A stretch of DNA of 64,000 bases, from contig OX337235.1 of NCBI GenBank assembly GCA_946965045.2, positions 1,813,508 to 1,877,507 on the forward strand, read 5' to 3'. This stretch comes from Epithemia pelagica. Taxonomy: Eukaryota > Bacillariophyta > Bacillariophyceae > Surirellales > Surirellaceae. The notes beneath the pieces were generated by a model, which ran no database searches, was not told the origin of the DNA, and worked only from the letters and a program-made list of their open reading frames with translations. Position numbers and translations under genes: made by a program. Below are positions 31,836 through 42,217 of this stretch, one piece after another. Within the stretch, counting starts at the first letter, position 1, and every line of letters starts with the position of its first letter.

Positions 31836-33542
31836 CACTACTGGTACCAACACCCACTTTTTCTTCCAACGTCTCAACTCTCTCCAAGTCCCCCATCGAC
31901 AGCTGTGCCCGTCCACGTTAACCACTCCGGTCCCGCTTTTATTATTCTGCCTTGCCGTCCTCAAGCCATCCCTTCCGATCCACCACCACCCCAGACTTTT
32001 CCCGACTACTTCTCTTCTCTCAAACAATGGGATCAACACCTAATGTCCAAACTGGTCCTTCTTTGCTCACCTCAACAAATCCAACAAAGTTTCACCACTC
32101 CGACAGCTCGCCTCTTCTTATGCAGCGATGGTTCCGCGGCTATGTTCACTGGTAAATTTGGCTGTATTTGCAGCACGGATACTGGACAACGCCTTTTTCA
32201 ATTAAGTGGCCCTGCTCCTGGTTATCGTACTTCGTCCTTCAGGTCGGAGAGTTATGGAATGCTTGCATTGCTACGTGCCGTGATTCATCTTACGACGTCT
32301 TATGGCTTCAGTCTTCCGACACGATTAATCTTTTATACCGATTCCAAAAGTTTGATCAATACCGTGGAAAAGCGACTGGAATGGGTCTACGACTTCCCAT
32401 ACTCTACGATGGAAGCAGACTGGGACATCCAACAATCGATCAGTACATCTATCAAACAATTCCCTGAAACTCCAAGTTTCTTACATGTTCGGGGCCACCA
32501 AGATCGTCTGCGACCATATCCAACACTGACCCTTGCTGCCCAGCTCAATGTAGACGCTGACCGATTGGCAGACTTATACGAATACCCGCCCACTTTCTCA
32601 TCGACACATGTCCCTCTTATCACAGGCAGCCAAGCCATACTTCATTCTCCCAAAGGGACTATCAATTCAAATTACCGCTCTATTCTACGCTACCTTTCTA
32701 CATGGAAAGCTTTACGCCAATACTTATGCAATCGCAACGAATGGTCGCTCGAGACTTTCGAGATGATTGATTGGACGTCACACGGACGCGCTATCACGAC
32801 TGTTTTCACCCGTCGACAATTCCATATTAAGTTTCTCCATGATTGGCTTCCACTTGGCTATCTTCGTTCTCGTTATGCCACTTACTACACAGAAACATGC
32901 CCGCTCTGCACTCCCTCTGTTGTCGAGACTCACACTCACTTTCTTTGTTGTCCCCACCGACAATGGAAAGGACCTCTTCTTGATGAACTGCAAGATTTCT
33001 GGCGTCTCCAATCCCTCGACCCAACTCTGAACCTACTACTTGTGGAAATTATTCACTCTTGGCTCGCCAACGTTCCACCGTCTTTTCCCACCCTCTCCCT
33101 CTCATATCAATCGCTGGTAACTCAACAACAACTTATCGGATATGCTCACATCTTTTTCGGCCGCTTCACTATTCAATGGCGCAATCTTCAAGACAACTAT
33201 CTCTCCACCAACCATCAACATTCACGCACAGTCTCCGGGACTCATTTTGTTACTGGCACAATTAAACTCTTATGGAAACACATCCATGCTCTATGGATCA
33301 CCCGAAACCACAACCTTCATGGTAATTCACCCCAAACAGTTGAAGCCGCATCTTATGCCCAAGCACAACGCGAGGTCACGACTTTATACGAATTCCGCAC
33401 CCGTCTCCCGCCCTCTGAACGCGATATTTTCTACTCGTCTCCCGCTGCTCATTTCGCAGCGGAAACTACTGCTGTTTCTCTTCGCTCTTGGATCAATACC
33501 TGGCGCCCTGTCATTCTCAGGGATGCTGCCCCACCCTTGTAA
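31836..33542 (+). pseudogene. LINE ORF2 part 3: RNase H and C-terminal finger
   Basis: C-terminal part of the polyprotein. RNase H residues are visible: LFLCSDGSAAMF (Asp), SFRSESYGMLALL (Glu), LIFYTDSKSLIN (Asp) and VRGHQDRLRPY with LNVDADRLAD (His/Asp). A C-X2-C...H-X3-C-X2-H-like finger follows (CPLCTPSVVETHTHFLCCPH), common at LINE C-termini. The stretch 31836-31905 reads poorly in every frame, suggesting another small indel near the TGA at 31833. The remainder is open to 33542. Confidence 0.8.
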
Positions 33543-33686
33543 CCGATTTCTATTCTCTGTCCCGTCCTCACAACTTGTCCCGTCATGTTTAGTACTCGCT
33601 CCTCATTTTGTGTGGAGCCGGGCGCGTCGGTCGACGTCACCCTAGCGGGTGCGCGCGGCAGCGTTAAAACAGACTGTACCTTTTTT

Positions 33687-33703
33687 TATCTTATCTGGGC
33701 ATA
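33687..33703 (+). repeat. LINE target-site duplication, right copy
   Basis: Identical to 25301-25317 and preceded by a T7 run that ends the element. Confidence 0.9.
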
Positions 33704-34135
33704 GTGAGCAAGAGTCATGTTTAGGGTTAGAGATACATCCGGGATACCAAAGGCATGCCTTTGGGAACGGGAACGTTCCCATTGACCTCAATACTCAATA
33801 GGCACGTTCCCAATTCCCATCGTTGAAATAGCGTTCCCCCAACACAAATTGTAAGGTTACGATCCAGGAATAGTTGTTCAATGGATATTTGATAGGGCAC
33901 CTCTCTAGAAATAGCCCTTAAAACTTAAAATGTCATTAGGAAAAGATACGAAGTACTCGTTTAAATGAACTACAAGTTTGTTGGGCTTAATCATTTTTGC
34001 GCGACCGGCGACAGGGATACCAGTAGGACAAAGCGAAACAAAGTGAAGCGATGAAACTCATTAAATAGAAATTAGTTAGTACATGTACGAGTAGTTGTAC
34101 ACACTGCAATACAGTCAGTCTACAACCCAGACTTA
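33704..34135. other. Intergenic between LINE and TIR element
   Basis: About 430 bp. It holds inverted motifs (AAAGGCATGCCTTT; GGGAACGTTCCC) and a GTTCCCCCAAC box at 33833-33843 that is the inverted form of GTTGGGGGAA at 25151-25160. No gene. Confidence 0.45.
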
Positions 34136-34848
34136 GGGGGTATGTTATCGGGCGCGCGGAGCATGGGCGGAGCATGGATATGGGGGGAGCAATGCATGCT
34201 CCACGATGCATGCTCCGCGCGTCTATATTATCGGTGGGCGGATGCAGAGATGCGGAGCATGCGCGGCGCGCGCGCTCAAAATCCTCGACCGTCACGGAAA
34301 CGCGTATGGGTCGCCTTAAGTATGGAATCGAAAAGGAAGGAGAAGAGCAACTTTGGGAAGACGATGGCAAGCAAAGGGGTGGTTTCCGGACACAATAATC
34401 ATTCCCTTTATAGACTACTTATCATTTAGAGTATCCATTGGATATTTCACCTGTTGTTCTGTTGGCCCTACGAGCTCATGTGGGAAAGACACGTCAATTT
34501 CCATGCTCTATGGAAACACAACCTCCACCATGATAGGATGGAAAAGACTCCGAAAGAGCAAGGCAGCAACAGTTGGCCGACTATATGTACTTGTCTACAA
34601 TACTAGTGCCTAGATAGACTCTGTCATCGCTTTTGTCCATGACAAATCCATCATCGGAAGACTTCGACTGTTCGACGCATTGAGTGTGTGGCGTGTGGAC
34701 GCGTGATTTTGCTTCCAACCATGCTCCACCCGCACTCTTCCTCCGCATGTAAATTTTGCGGAGGAAAGCTCTATATCCGGGTTGGTTTGGCCTTTCTCCG
34801 CCCATATCATGCTCCGCACATGCTCCGCGCGCCCGATAATATACCCCC
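34136..34848. mobile_element. Non-autonomous TIR DNA transposon, Harbinger-like
   Basis: 713-bp element with about 54-bp terminal inverted repeats starting GGGGGTATRTTATCGGGCGC (34136-34189 and 34796-34848; three mismatches, one indel). TTA flanks both sides (34133-34135 and 34849-34851), a 3-bp TWA duplication as in PIF/Harbinger. The interior has palindromic ATGCATGCTCC/GGAGCATG motifs and no transposase, so it would need a transposase from elsewhere. Superfamily is inferred from the target site and GGG start. Confidence 0.82.
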
Positions 34849-34999
34849 TTAACCTCCATCTGGATTCAAGACATCAATTCCCAAGTCCCGAGCATGGGCG
34901 AAATTAGCAAGGCCTTTTTTCTCGTCATTCCCCATGGAAACATAAATTATCGAGGTAGACCAAGGCGGAGGAGAGCTTTGTCGAAACAACGGGAAAGGC

Positions 35000-35731
35000 A
35001 TGGCTGTTCAGAGCAACCAGAATATGCTGTCTTCGTGTTTTGATCCTTTCAATCATGGTCCTCGATTTTCTCCTTCTGGAGGAGTTCATCGGATGAAGTG
35101 GAAGACTGGGCCCCAACAATGCGGCCGTCGGAACGATCGTGCTTGGTTGACTCCCACCCGCGTGCGATTTGATGAAGGTTCAAACATCATGTACGATAGT
35201 CCTCATCGTGACGTTGATGAATGTCGATCTGTATGGTTTTCGGCAGAGGACTACAAATCATTCAAAGCCTGTTTCGTGGAATCAGTCAAGAGTATACGCA
35301 AATCCAAAGACTTGAGAGCGCAATGTCGACTAATTGAGGAAACGTTTGACACGATGTGTCATCCAGTTGTATGCGGGAATACAGATGATCCTAGAACAAC
35401 GACAAGTACAGAACAAGATGTGAGAACTTCGGGACACGTGAAGAACTTGAAACAAGTATATAGGGGAAATGAAGAGCTGGTTGGACTGGAGAGATATGCA
35501 GCAAAAAAAGTACTACAGTACAAGTCGTCTCGAAGATCTCAGATCATCGACTCTGTTCTTGATGCACAAGACCACCTCTTGCTTTTCAACTTCATGGACA
35601 ATAGCTCTTCGGTTCTTCCATACAGGGCAGATCAGGTTAAGGAAACAATTCTACGTGAATTCTGTGAGCGTTTGAGTGAGCCCTCCAGGCGCTTTGCAAC
35701 CTATGTGGCGCTTGCACAAGCATCGCACTAA
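35000..35731 (+). CDS. Hypothetical protein, diatom-type
   Basis: 243 aa, single exon. Function not recognised. The N-terminal third (VRFDEGSNIMYDSPHRDVDE followed by RSVWFSAEDYKSFKA) and the middle (GLERYAAKKVLQYKSSRRSQ) resemble a pattern I associate with a large family of diatom proteins of unknown role; this is recollection, not a search. No signal peptide or membrane segment. The ATG at 35000 is the first in frame and lies 150 bp after the TIR element, so the element sits in its promoter region. Composition and the length of the open frame support coding. Confidence 0.65.
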   Translation: MAVQSNQNMLSSCFDPFNHGPRFSPSGGVHRMKWKTGPQQCGRRNDRAWLTPTRVRFDEGSNIMYDSPHRDVDECRSVWFSAEDYKSFKACFVESVKSIRKSKDLRAQCRLIEETFDTMCHPVVCGNTDDPRTTTSTEQDVRTSGHVKNLKQVYRGNEELVGLERYAAKKVLQYKSSRRSQIIDSVLDAQDHLLLFNFMDNSSSVLPYRADQVKETILREFCERLSEPSRRFATYVALAQASH

Positions 35732-36171
35732 GAACGGCACGAACAGCCAACCAACAGACAAGCTCCAATAGACTGTTACTTATAGAAATATTCAGGATAT
35801 ATACTCATATTTCTTCACTCAACTATGTGCACAATTTCGACAAGAGTTTCGTTGGCGACGTGATGGCATTTCAAGCGTGCGGCAATCCCTTAAAGGGTCA
35901 GGTTGTAACCATTCTGTGTCCTGCACTCTTTCGTGTCGTACTCTAGCGACAAAAGCACAGCCCCTGTCTGAAATGCGTTTCATTTAATAGTCGTTTACGT
36001 GTATCTTGCTCTATCCCTTGGCCAACCCACTCAAAACAAATGAATCTGCCTTGGGAAAAGACAAACTTCCACGGTTTCTAAAAAAAGAAAACCACACAAT
36101 CACAAACAGCCATGATTAGTTCTTTCTCCGATATCTCACCCCTTCATTCCATACGTAGAGTAGCAGTCGTT
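35732..36171. other. Intergenic, convergent
   Basis: 440 bp between two convergent stops; 3'UTRs presumed. No feature seen. Confidence 0.45.
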
Positions 36172-38176
36172 TTAGGACATGAGTGACGAGCGCATAGGGT
36201 CGGCATCCGCACCAACAAAACCCATTGCATTTGTATTTTGCGGCTGCGGTGGCATCATATAAGAACCATCCTGCGGTTGCTGCTGTGGTGCCATGGTAGT
36301 AGTGGGGCCACGAGCCATCATAAAGTTTCTGTTAATGGGACCGTCCACACCGTTGCCATCCGAATCTTCTAGCGGCATGTACTCAGCCAATATTCCTCGG
36401 ACTTGTTCTCGCATTTCTTCACGTGTTCGATTGTAGTACCAATAACCGGCTCCACCAAAAAGACAAATCAGCAACAGCATGCTACTGGCAAAGGTGTGGG
36501 TAGAAACTTGCCCTTTCGCTCTGGAAGGAATCAACCCCGAAGGTGCCGAAGGACACATACCATCATTCATCACGCAATCCTTAGCCTGAGGGCAACTTCC
36601 ACAGAGATAGCAAATATCCGGCTTTGTGCCATCCGAATATCCGGCACAAATGGCTTCGAAAACATTGGCGGAACCCATGGCACCCTTAATTTTTGCTTCA
36701 TTAACAAAGGAAGTCGGAATCAATACAACTCCCTTTTCACGTTGCAAGTCAAGCTGATCTTGTAAGTAGCTGTTCTGTCCCTCCTCTGTACCCCCAGAAT
36801 AGAGCATACACTTGTCAACTTTGTCCTTGTCAATTCCGGCATGTTTATACACATCTTGAATACACTCCGGCGACGAGAAGTAGTCCAATTCATTGCATCG
36901 AAGAATGAACTGCTCAACATACGTCCACCAATTGAAACCAATACCATCTTGTCCATACTCGGTCCAAATACAAATGCGTCGAAGGGCTTCCGTAACGACG
37001 TCCGCTCCGGAAACTCCTGAAAACAGATCATCATCAGGATCATTCGCACAGTAGCGTCCCTGGTTGGTGCAGAGAGTCAGGCATTGGTTTTCTCCAGTCG
37101 CTGCCTGACAACCAGCGGTCAATCCATCGTAAATGGCGTAATGGGGGGTAAACTTAGCCCGTTTGTCCAATGCCTTCGCAAGATATTTAAAATTATTCAT
37201 GAACTCGTAAGAATTCGTATCACCAGGACGCGACCAGAAATCATACTCAACACGATCATCAGGGTTAGGCAAAGAGAAACTCATTTCAACACGAACGACC
37301 TGTCCGGATTTCAAAACATCCTTTATGGCGTCGGCATCTTCTTTGAACAACAAATATGCAGGAATTCCAATATCCATACCGGAGCCATCATCAGCCATTT
37401 CCTGTTGAAGCATTGAATTATGTCAGATCTCTGTTCTGGACAAATACAAATGACACATCAAAAGACAAGATAGAACCACAAGAGGTAATTCCACCCACAA
37501 CGCCGGCAACGGTGAAAAAACGTACCGGTTCGAGGGTCTCACAAGCTTGGCCGTCAAACGCCTTGGTGCAATTGGAACGGTTGCATTGGCACTTGTCATC
37601 CGCAATCAGAACCGCGGCTGCACCGAAATGTTGGGCATTACGAACTTTTGTGACAAAGGTACAATCTCCGCGATCCATCATCAAGATGAAAGGACTTTCC
37701 GGTGCGCTTGGGAAAATGTCTCCTTGGAGATCCGTTCCACCTTTGCACATCTTGTCTTCGGTGTAATAAACTTGTTGCTGAATAGATCCACCATATGGAA
37801 GCTGTCCGAACAAGGCATTGCGATGATCATATCCAGAATCCCTCTTTAGACTTTGAGGGATCTGGAGTAGTTCCACGGCAGATCATGAAAAGTAAAAACA
37901 AGTTAGTATCCTGCTGAAGGTTAAATGATTGGACAATTCAAATCGCAACGTGTAACATTTCAAAATGAATCTGAGCATCAAGCGGCATTCCTTGGATGGC
38001 GGGAACGGACGATCCGCCACTATTCGCTTCAACAGTACGATTCACACGAGAGAAGAGCCCTTGCCATTCATTGACCGTCTACCCACCTGGATTTGGAGCT
38101 TTGTCAGACCGGATACCAGGCCCACAGACAGAAACTCTGCAGTCAGAACTAAAAGTGCAATATTCAGAGACCTCAT
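36172..38176 (-). CDS. Vacuolar sorting receptor homologue (VSR/BP-80 type)
   Basis: Type I membrane cargo receptor for transport to the vacuole, 551 aa. Exons 38176-38087, 37861-37526 and 37401-36172; introns 225 bp (GTGGGT) and 124 bp (GTACGT), all phase 0. Exon 1 is a signal peptide (SLNIALLVLTAEFLSVGLVS). Exon 2 is a PA domain with YGGSIQQQVYY and MMDRGDCTFVTKVRNAQ. Exon 3 has the VSR central domain: GRYCANDPDDDLFSGVSGAD, FNWWTYVEQFILRC, CIQDVYKHAG and KVDKCM, all close to plant VSRs. Only a degenerate Cys-rich stub (CYLCGSCPQAKDC) stands where plants have EGF repeats. TM: SSMLLLICLFGGAGYWYY. The tail has AEYMPLEDSDGNG, a Yxx-hydrophobic sorting signal at the place of plant YMPL. Plants are ~620 aa. 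Confidence 0.9.
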
Positions 38177-38938
38177 TGTCAGTCAGTTGACCTTCCTTTG
38201 TCACTTGAGATGCTTTGGTTTCAGTTGGCCAATACCACGGGGAAGACAGTCGCAATAATGCACGACAAACCAGGCACCGTTCCCAGTCGAAAAGCTCCCT
38301 GAAAGTCTTCCTTGTGGGGGGTATGGTTTGTTCTTTTGCATGATTACTGTTGATACCGTAGGCGGCAATGACCGTGCTGCTCCACTTGCAGGACTGCGCT
38401 CAACTCGCTGGGGAGTGACTTCTCGTGTGGACTGTGGACTGTGGACATGTTACTCCTTTCTTTTTGCACTGTAAAGAGTTGAGTACGCTGCCGTTGATCG
38501 CGCCGACCGGAAATTCGGGAACTGGCTGGTCAGCGTATATTGCGCGACCGAAAAGCTAGCGAATTCTGATCCCGCGGGGTTACCGGCCATTGTATCGGGT
38601 TCCTCTAAGTTACTTCTTTCCATCACAGGATGTGTCCATGCCAAATGCCGAACGCAGCTTCCCTCTATCAAATGTGACCTTGAAGAGCAGCTGGCGAAAC
38701 GATCTGGATCAACCTGACGGATCATGGTGAGAGCAGAACCTCTCAAAGGAAGATAATGTTCTCCTCTCGTCACCTTCCTTCAATGCTCGTTCTATAGAAT
38801 CCATCATCCACCAATGAGAGGTCAAGCCATTAGTGCTTCTCAGCACTAGTTTTACTACGAACAGTCAACGTCTCAGGGAAAATAGAGTGGCACAAGTGGG
38901 GGGCGACGAATATAACTTTACAAGGGTGTACTTGATTC
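38177..38938. other. Intergenic
   Basis: About 760 bp between the VSR promoter side and the 3' end of the minus-strand transporter. I see no gene or repeat. Confidence 0.45.
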
Positions 38939-40351
38939 TTACAACTCGACTCCTTTCAATGTAAGAACAGTGGCAATAGCACCGGATACAAGTCCTAGAA
39001 TCCCCACGATACTGGCCGGTAAAGTTTCGGCAGTCCGCTGTTTTTGTTGTTTCAAAAACATAATGACCGGATAGACAAAGACAAGAGCCGTACCAAACGT
39101 GGCTCCTCCCAAGCTGGCCACCAATCCAAGGTCCGTCAATTGACTTGCTAACAAGGTGGCAACACTGAGAACCGCCAATGTAACTTTATTCCGTAATGAG
39201 TTGTCTCGTTTCGATTGAGGGACTTTGGCCAAGTCCATCAATCCATCGCAAGCGCCAACAAAAATCAGCGGATAACTGGTCGTGATCGAGATGGTTACGG
39301 CAATGCTTGCCAACGACATGAGCTTGTCGCGCACTGAATAGTTGTTGAGAATAAAACCGTTACAGGCGGATCCAAAGGTGAGAAATCCAAGTGAGGTTGC
39401 CACTGCGTAAATGGCCACACTAATTCCGAAGGACCATCCAATCACCTTGGCAAATCGTCCCATGGTGTTATTTTTGAGTTCGGCCAAAAACTTGGGAGCA
39501 TTGAAATGCGCAATGTACGCATTTGTGAGCATGCATGTAAGGATCAAGGTATTGAGAGAAAGTGCCGAACTGGCGCCCATTTGACCAAACGATGGCTGGG
39601 CCAACTGTGAGGCAAAAAATTCACCGCCTGGAGCATAGGCCTTTCCAAAGAAACGAATTCCCATGGCCAGAGTAATGTAGAGCATACTGACAATGCCAAC
39701 GAGGGAAAAGGGTGCAAGACTGCTCAGGTTTTTCATCAAGCAAAGTGGCAAGAGGACGGTCGAGGTCAAACCGAGCAAGGCTTGTGTTCGCGTCACGGCA
39801 ACTCCCACACCGGCAAGCAGATTGACGGCCGAGTCAGCAAGAATCATACTGTAGCTTAGTGCACCATTGAAGCAATCAAAGAAACATGAAAATGCAATCA
39901 GTGGAGAAAACCGTTTTCCCACAGTGGCATCCCATGCATCCGAATAGCTAACCGTGTTGGTGTTCTTGCAAACACGTCCAATAAGACCAAAAGTATAGGC
40001 CGATAAGCCACCCATCAAACTAACAATGAAAACTGCTGGTATCAATGCAGATGGGGCATTGCCATAGTAAGCAACGCCATAAGGCAAGGAGAGAACACCC
40101 GATCCAACAATGCTCTTGACCAAATTGAACACTTCATTCGGAATAGTAGCAGTCCCACCACCGTCGAATGCACCCCCACCACGGGGCGCGCTCTCAATCG
40201 ATGCGGCTGCAAGCGTGTTTTGTTTCGACGATGCTGTCGTTTTGTGCGATGCCGACGATGGCACGGCAAACCCTTGAACTGGTTGCAACGAAGCATTGGT
40301 CACGACAACCAAGAAAGCTGCAGTGATTGCGAGACAAGACCAAGCCTTCAT
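38939..40351 (-). CDS. Amino-acid transporter (Aa_trans/AAAP type), probably plastid-targeted
   Basis: 470-aa multi-pass transporter of the amino acid/auxin permease type. The N-terminus has a signal peptide (WSCLAITAAFLVVVTNASL) then VQGFAVPSSA, an ASAF-like site with Phe, followed by a Ser/Thr-rich transit-like stretch, so plastid envelope or complex-plastid membrane is likely. The transporter core starts with EVFNLVKSIVGSGVLSLPYG, the characteristic first half-helix with GSG/GxG, and continues with about 11 hydrophobic segments, including AHFNAPKFLAELKNNTMGRF and GFLTFGSACNGFILNNYS. ATG 40351 is used; upstream in-frame codons lack ATG. Head-to-head with its paralogue at 40658. Substrate unknown. 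Confidence 0.83.
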   Translation of the reverse strand: MKAWSCLAITAAFLVVVTNASLQPVQGFAVPSSASHKTTASSKQNTLAAASIESAPRGGGAFDGGGTATIPNEVFNLVKSIVGSGVLSLPYGVAYYGNAPSALIPAVFIVSLMGGLSAYTFGLIGRVCKNTNTVSYSDAWDATVGKRFSPLIAFSCFFDCFNGALSYSMILADSAVNLLAGVGVAVTRTQALLGLTSTVLLPLCLMKNLSSLAPFSLVGIVSMLYITLAMGIRFFGKAYAPGGEFFASQLAQPSFGQMGASSALSLNTLILTCMLTNAYIAHFNAPKFLAELKNNTMGRFAKVIGWSFGISVAIYAVATSLGFLTFGSACNGFILNNYSVRDKLMSLASIAVTISITTSYPLIFVGACDGLMDLAKVPQSKRDNSLRNKVTLAVLSVATLLASQLTDLGLVASLGGATFGTALVFVYPVIMFLKQQKQRTAETLPASIVGILGLVSGAIATVLTLKGVEL

Positions 40352-40657
40352 TGTTGTTTTTGCGATTCGAATCTCCTGCAAGTAGGTACGACACTAGAAC
40401 AGAGAGAGCTGTGACGACGATGGTGAAGAAGTCGACAACCTCTCCGAATTCGGAAATACTAAAATGTGTGGAGCAGACATCATGGCCCATCGGTCTGATG
40501 TCACTTCCATCCAATCCCCAACGGGGTATCTACTCCAAAAAAACAAAAATTTACACAAAAATATATTCAACCGATGAGGAGCAGACACGCCGATCTCATT
40601 GATGAAGTTGGCAGACCTCGACCATTCATTCTACATATTCTTTTGTGATTTTTGTCC
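40352..40657. promoter_or_regulatory. Shared divergent promoter of two transporter paralogues
   Basis: 306 bp separates the start codons of two divergent homologous transporters, so both core promoters must lie here. The segment near 40540-40565 is A-rich (AAAAAACAAAAATTTACAC). Specific boxes cannot be assigned from one sequence. Confidence 0.5.
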
Positions 40658-42217
40658 ATGCCATCAACGACCATGAGGCAATGGACTGGAATTAGTTTGC
40701 TGGTGGTGCTCGCAACACGCGTGGACGCATTTGTGTCTCAACATCCCTTGGTAGCGCGATCGTCGCTCCATCTTTTATCGGTGGACCATTTTGAGCGTTT
40801 GGCCACTCCGAAGCAACATCAGCGCTTGGGCGTCTCATTTTTGTGCGAGTCGGTTGCATCCTCCGCGGCAGTACCAGAAGACGACGAAAGTTCTCCATCG
40901 ACATCAGGAGGAACGGCCAAAGTATCCGAGTGAGTTGAAGGGAGGTTTGCAAGTCGAACGGATAAGTATCTATGTCTGACGCAATCTCTTGTCTTTTATA
41001 GGGAAATATTCAACTTGGTCAAAGGCATTGTTGGTGCAGGTGTTTTGACACTTCCGAGTGGTATCGCAGAGTTTGGAAATGCTCCATCGGCTGCTATTCC
41101 AGCCGTTGTGTTAATTGGGCTGATTGGCTGTTTGAGTGCTTATGGGTTTGGTCTCATTGGTCGTGCCTGCTCCTTGACGGGCACGACAAGCTATCGGGGC
41201 GCTTGGAGTGCCTCCATTTCGGAAAAGTCAAGCTGGATTCCAGCCTGGAGTGTTACCTTGAAAACCATGTTTGCGACCCTAGCCTACAGTATGATTCTGC
41301 GTGACACCTTCACCTCTCTTGTTCTTGCGGCTGGCTACAATGTTAGCCGAGTTCCCGTTTTGCTCGTTGTGACCTGCACAATCCTTCTTCCATTGTGCTT
41401 GCTGAAAAACTTGAGCAGTCTAGCTCCATTTTCGCTTCTTGGAAGCTTGGGAATGATTTATACGGCCATTGCTATGTTCATGCGTTACGCAGACAAAACA
41501 TACCGTGTCGGTGGCAAGTTTTTCACAGACCTTCCTGCAACCCTTCAGCCTTCGTTTGGAACAGTAGGAGCATCTGGTGTACTGACCGCGTCATCCTCTA
41601 TATTGCTGGGGATGTTGTCAACAGCATATATGGCACACTTTAATGCACCCAAGTTCTACGCGGAACTAAAGAATAACACGATTCCTCGATTCATGACTGT
41701 GGTCGGAACATCCTTTTCAGTCAGCATTGCCATTTTTGCGTCCATGTCCGCACTGGGATTCCTGACGTTTGGCTCCAATGCATCGGGCTTGATTCTGAAC
41801 AACTACTCACCCCGTGACACTATCATTGGCGTATCCAAAATCGCCGTGGCACTGTCTTTGGTGTTTTCGTTCCCCTTGGCATTTGTTGGATTTCGGGATG
41901 GCCTCTTGGATCTCCTAAAAGTCAAGAACAAGTCTACTTCCGTTTTGAACACTGCTACTGTCGGGTTGCTCGGTTTTCTCACGGTTCTGGCATTGATTAT
42001 TGAAGACGTTTCGTTCGTCCTCGCCTTTGCTGGATCAACGTTAGGCAACGGTCTCATTTACATTTATCCTGCTCTCATGTTTCGCGGAGCTATTAAAAGG
42101 TTGCCAAAACCAACCAAGCTGCAAAAGTTTGAGGTGAAGGCAGCCCTCACAAGCGCTGCTGTGGGCGTCGTAATGGGGGTTGTCGGAGTGTGTACCCTTC
42201 TGCTACGTCCACGTTAA
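40658..42217 (+). CDS. Amino-acid transporter (Aa_trans type), plastid-type presequence, paralogue
   Basis: 495-aa paralogue of the gene at 38939-40351. Exons 40658-40929 and 41002-42217; 72-bp intron (GTGAGT ... TTATAG), phase 2, absent from the partner. Signal peptide QWTGISLLVVLATRVDAF with FVSQHP after it, an ASAF-like site. ATG 40658 is used; ATG 40673 is also possible. The core repeats the partner: EIFNLVKGIVGAGVLTLPSG, LIGRACSLTGTTSYRGAW, PLCLLKNLSSLAPFSLLG, AHFNAPKFYAELKNNTIPRF and GFLTFGSNASGLILNNYS. The last helix ends VGVCTLLLRPR. Similarity along the whole core and the divergent layout point to an inverted local duplication. Substrate unknown. Confidence 0.85.

Larger units (their letters stand above)
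25318..33686 (+). mobile_element. Non-LTR (LINE-type) retrotransposon, inactivated
   Basis: 8.37-kb element defined by 17-bp target-site duplications. It has a 148-bp 5'UTR opening with an 8-bp hairpin (25319-25340), ORF1 (25466-27446), ORF2 (27443-33542: N-terminal repeats, AP-type endonuclease, reverse transcriptase, RNase H, Cys/His finger) and a short 3'UTR ending in T7 before the duplication. ORF1 and ORF2 overlap as ATGA. The element is full length, but ORF1 has a frameshift and ORF2 has at least one nonsense codon and further breaks, so this copy cannot act by itself. Confidence 0.9.
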
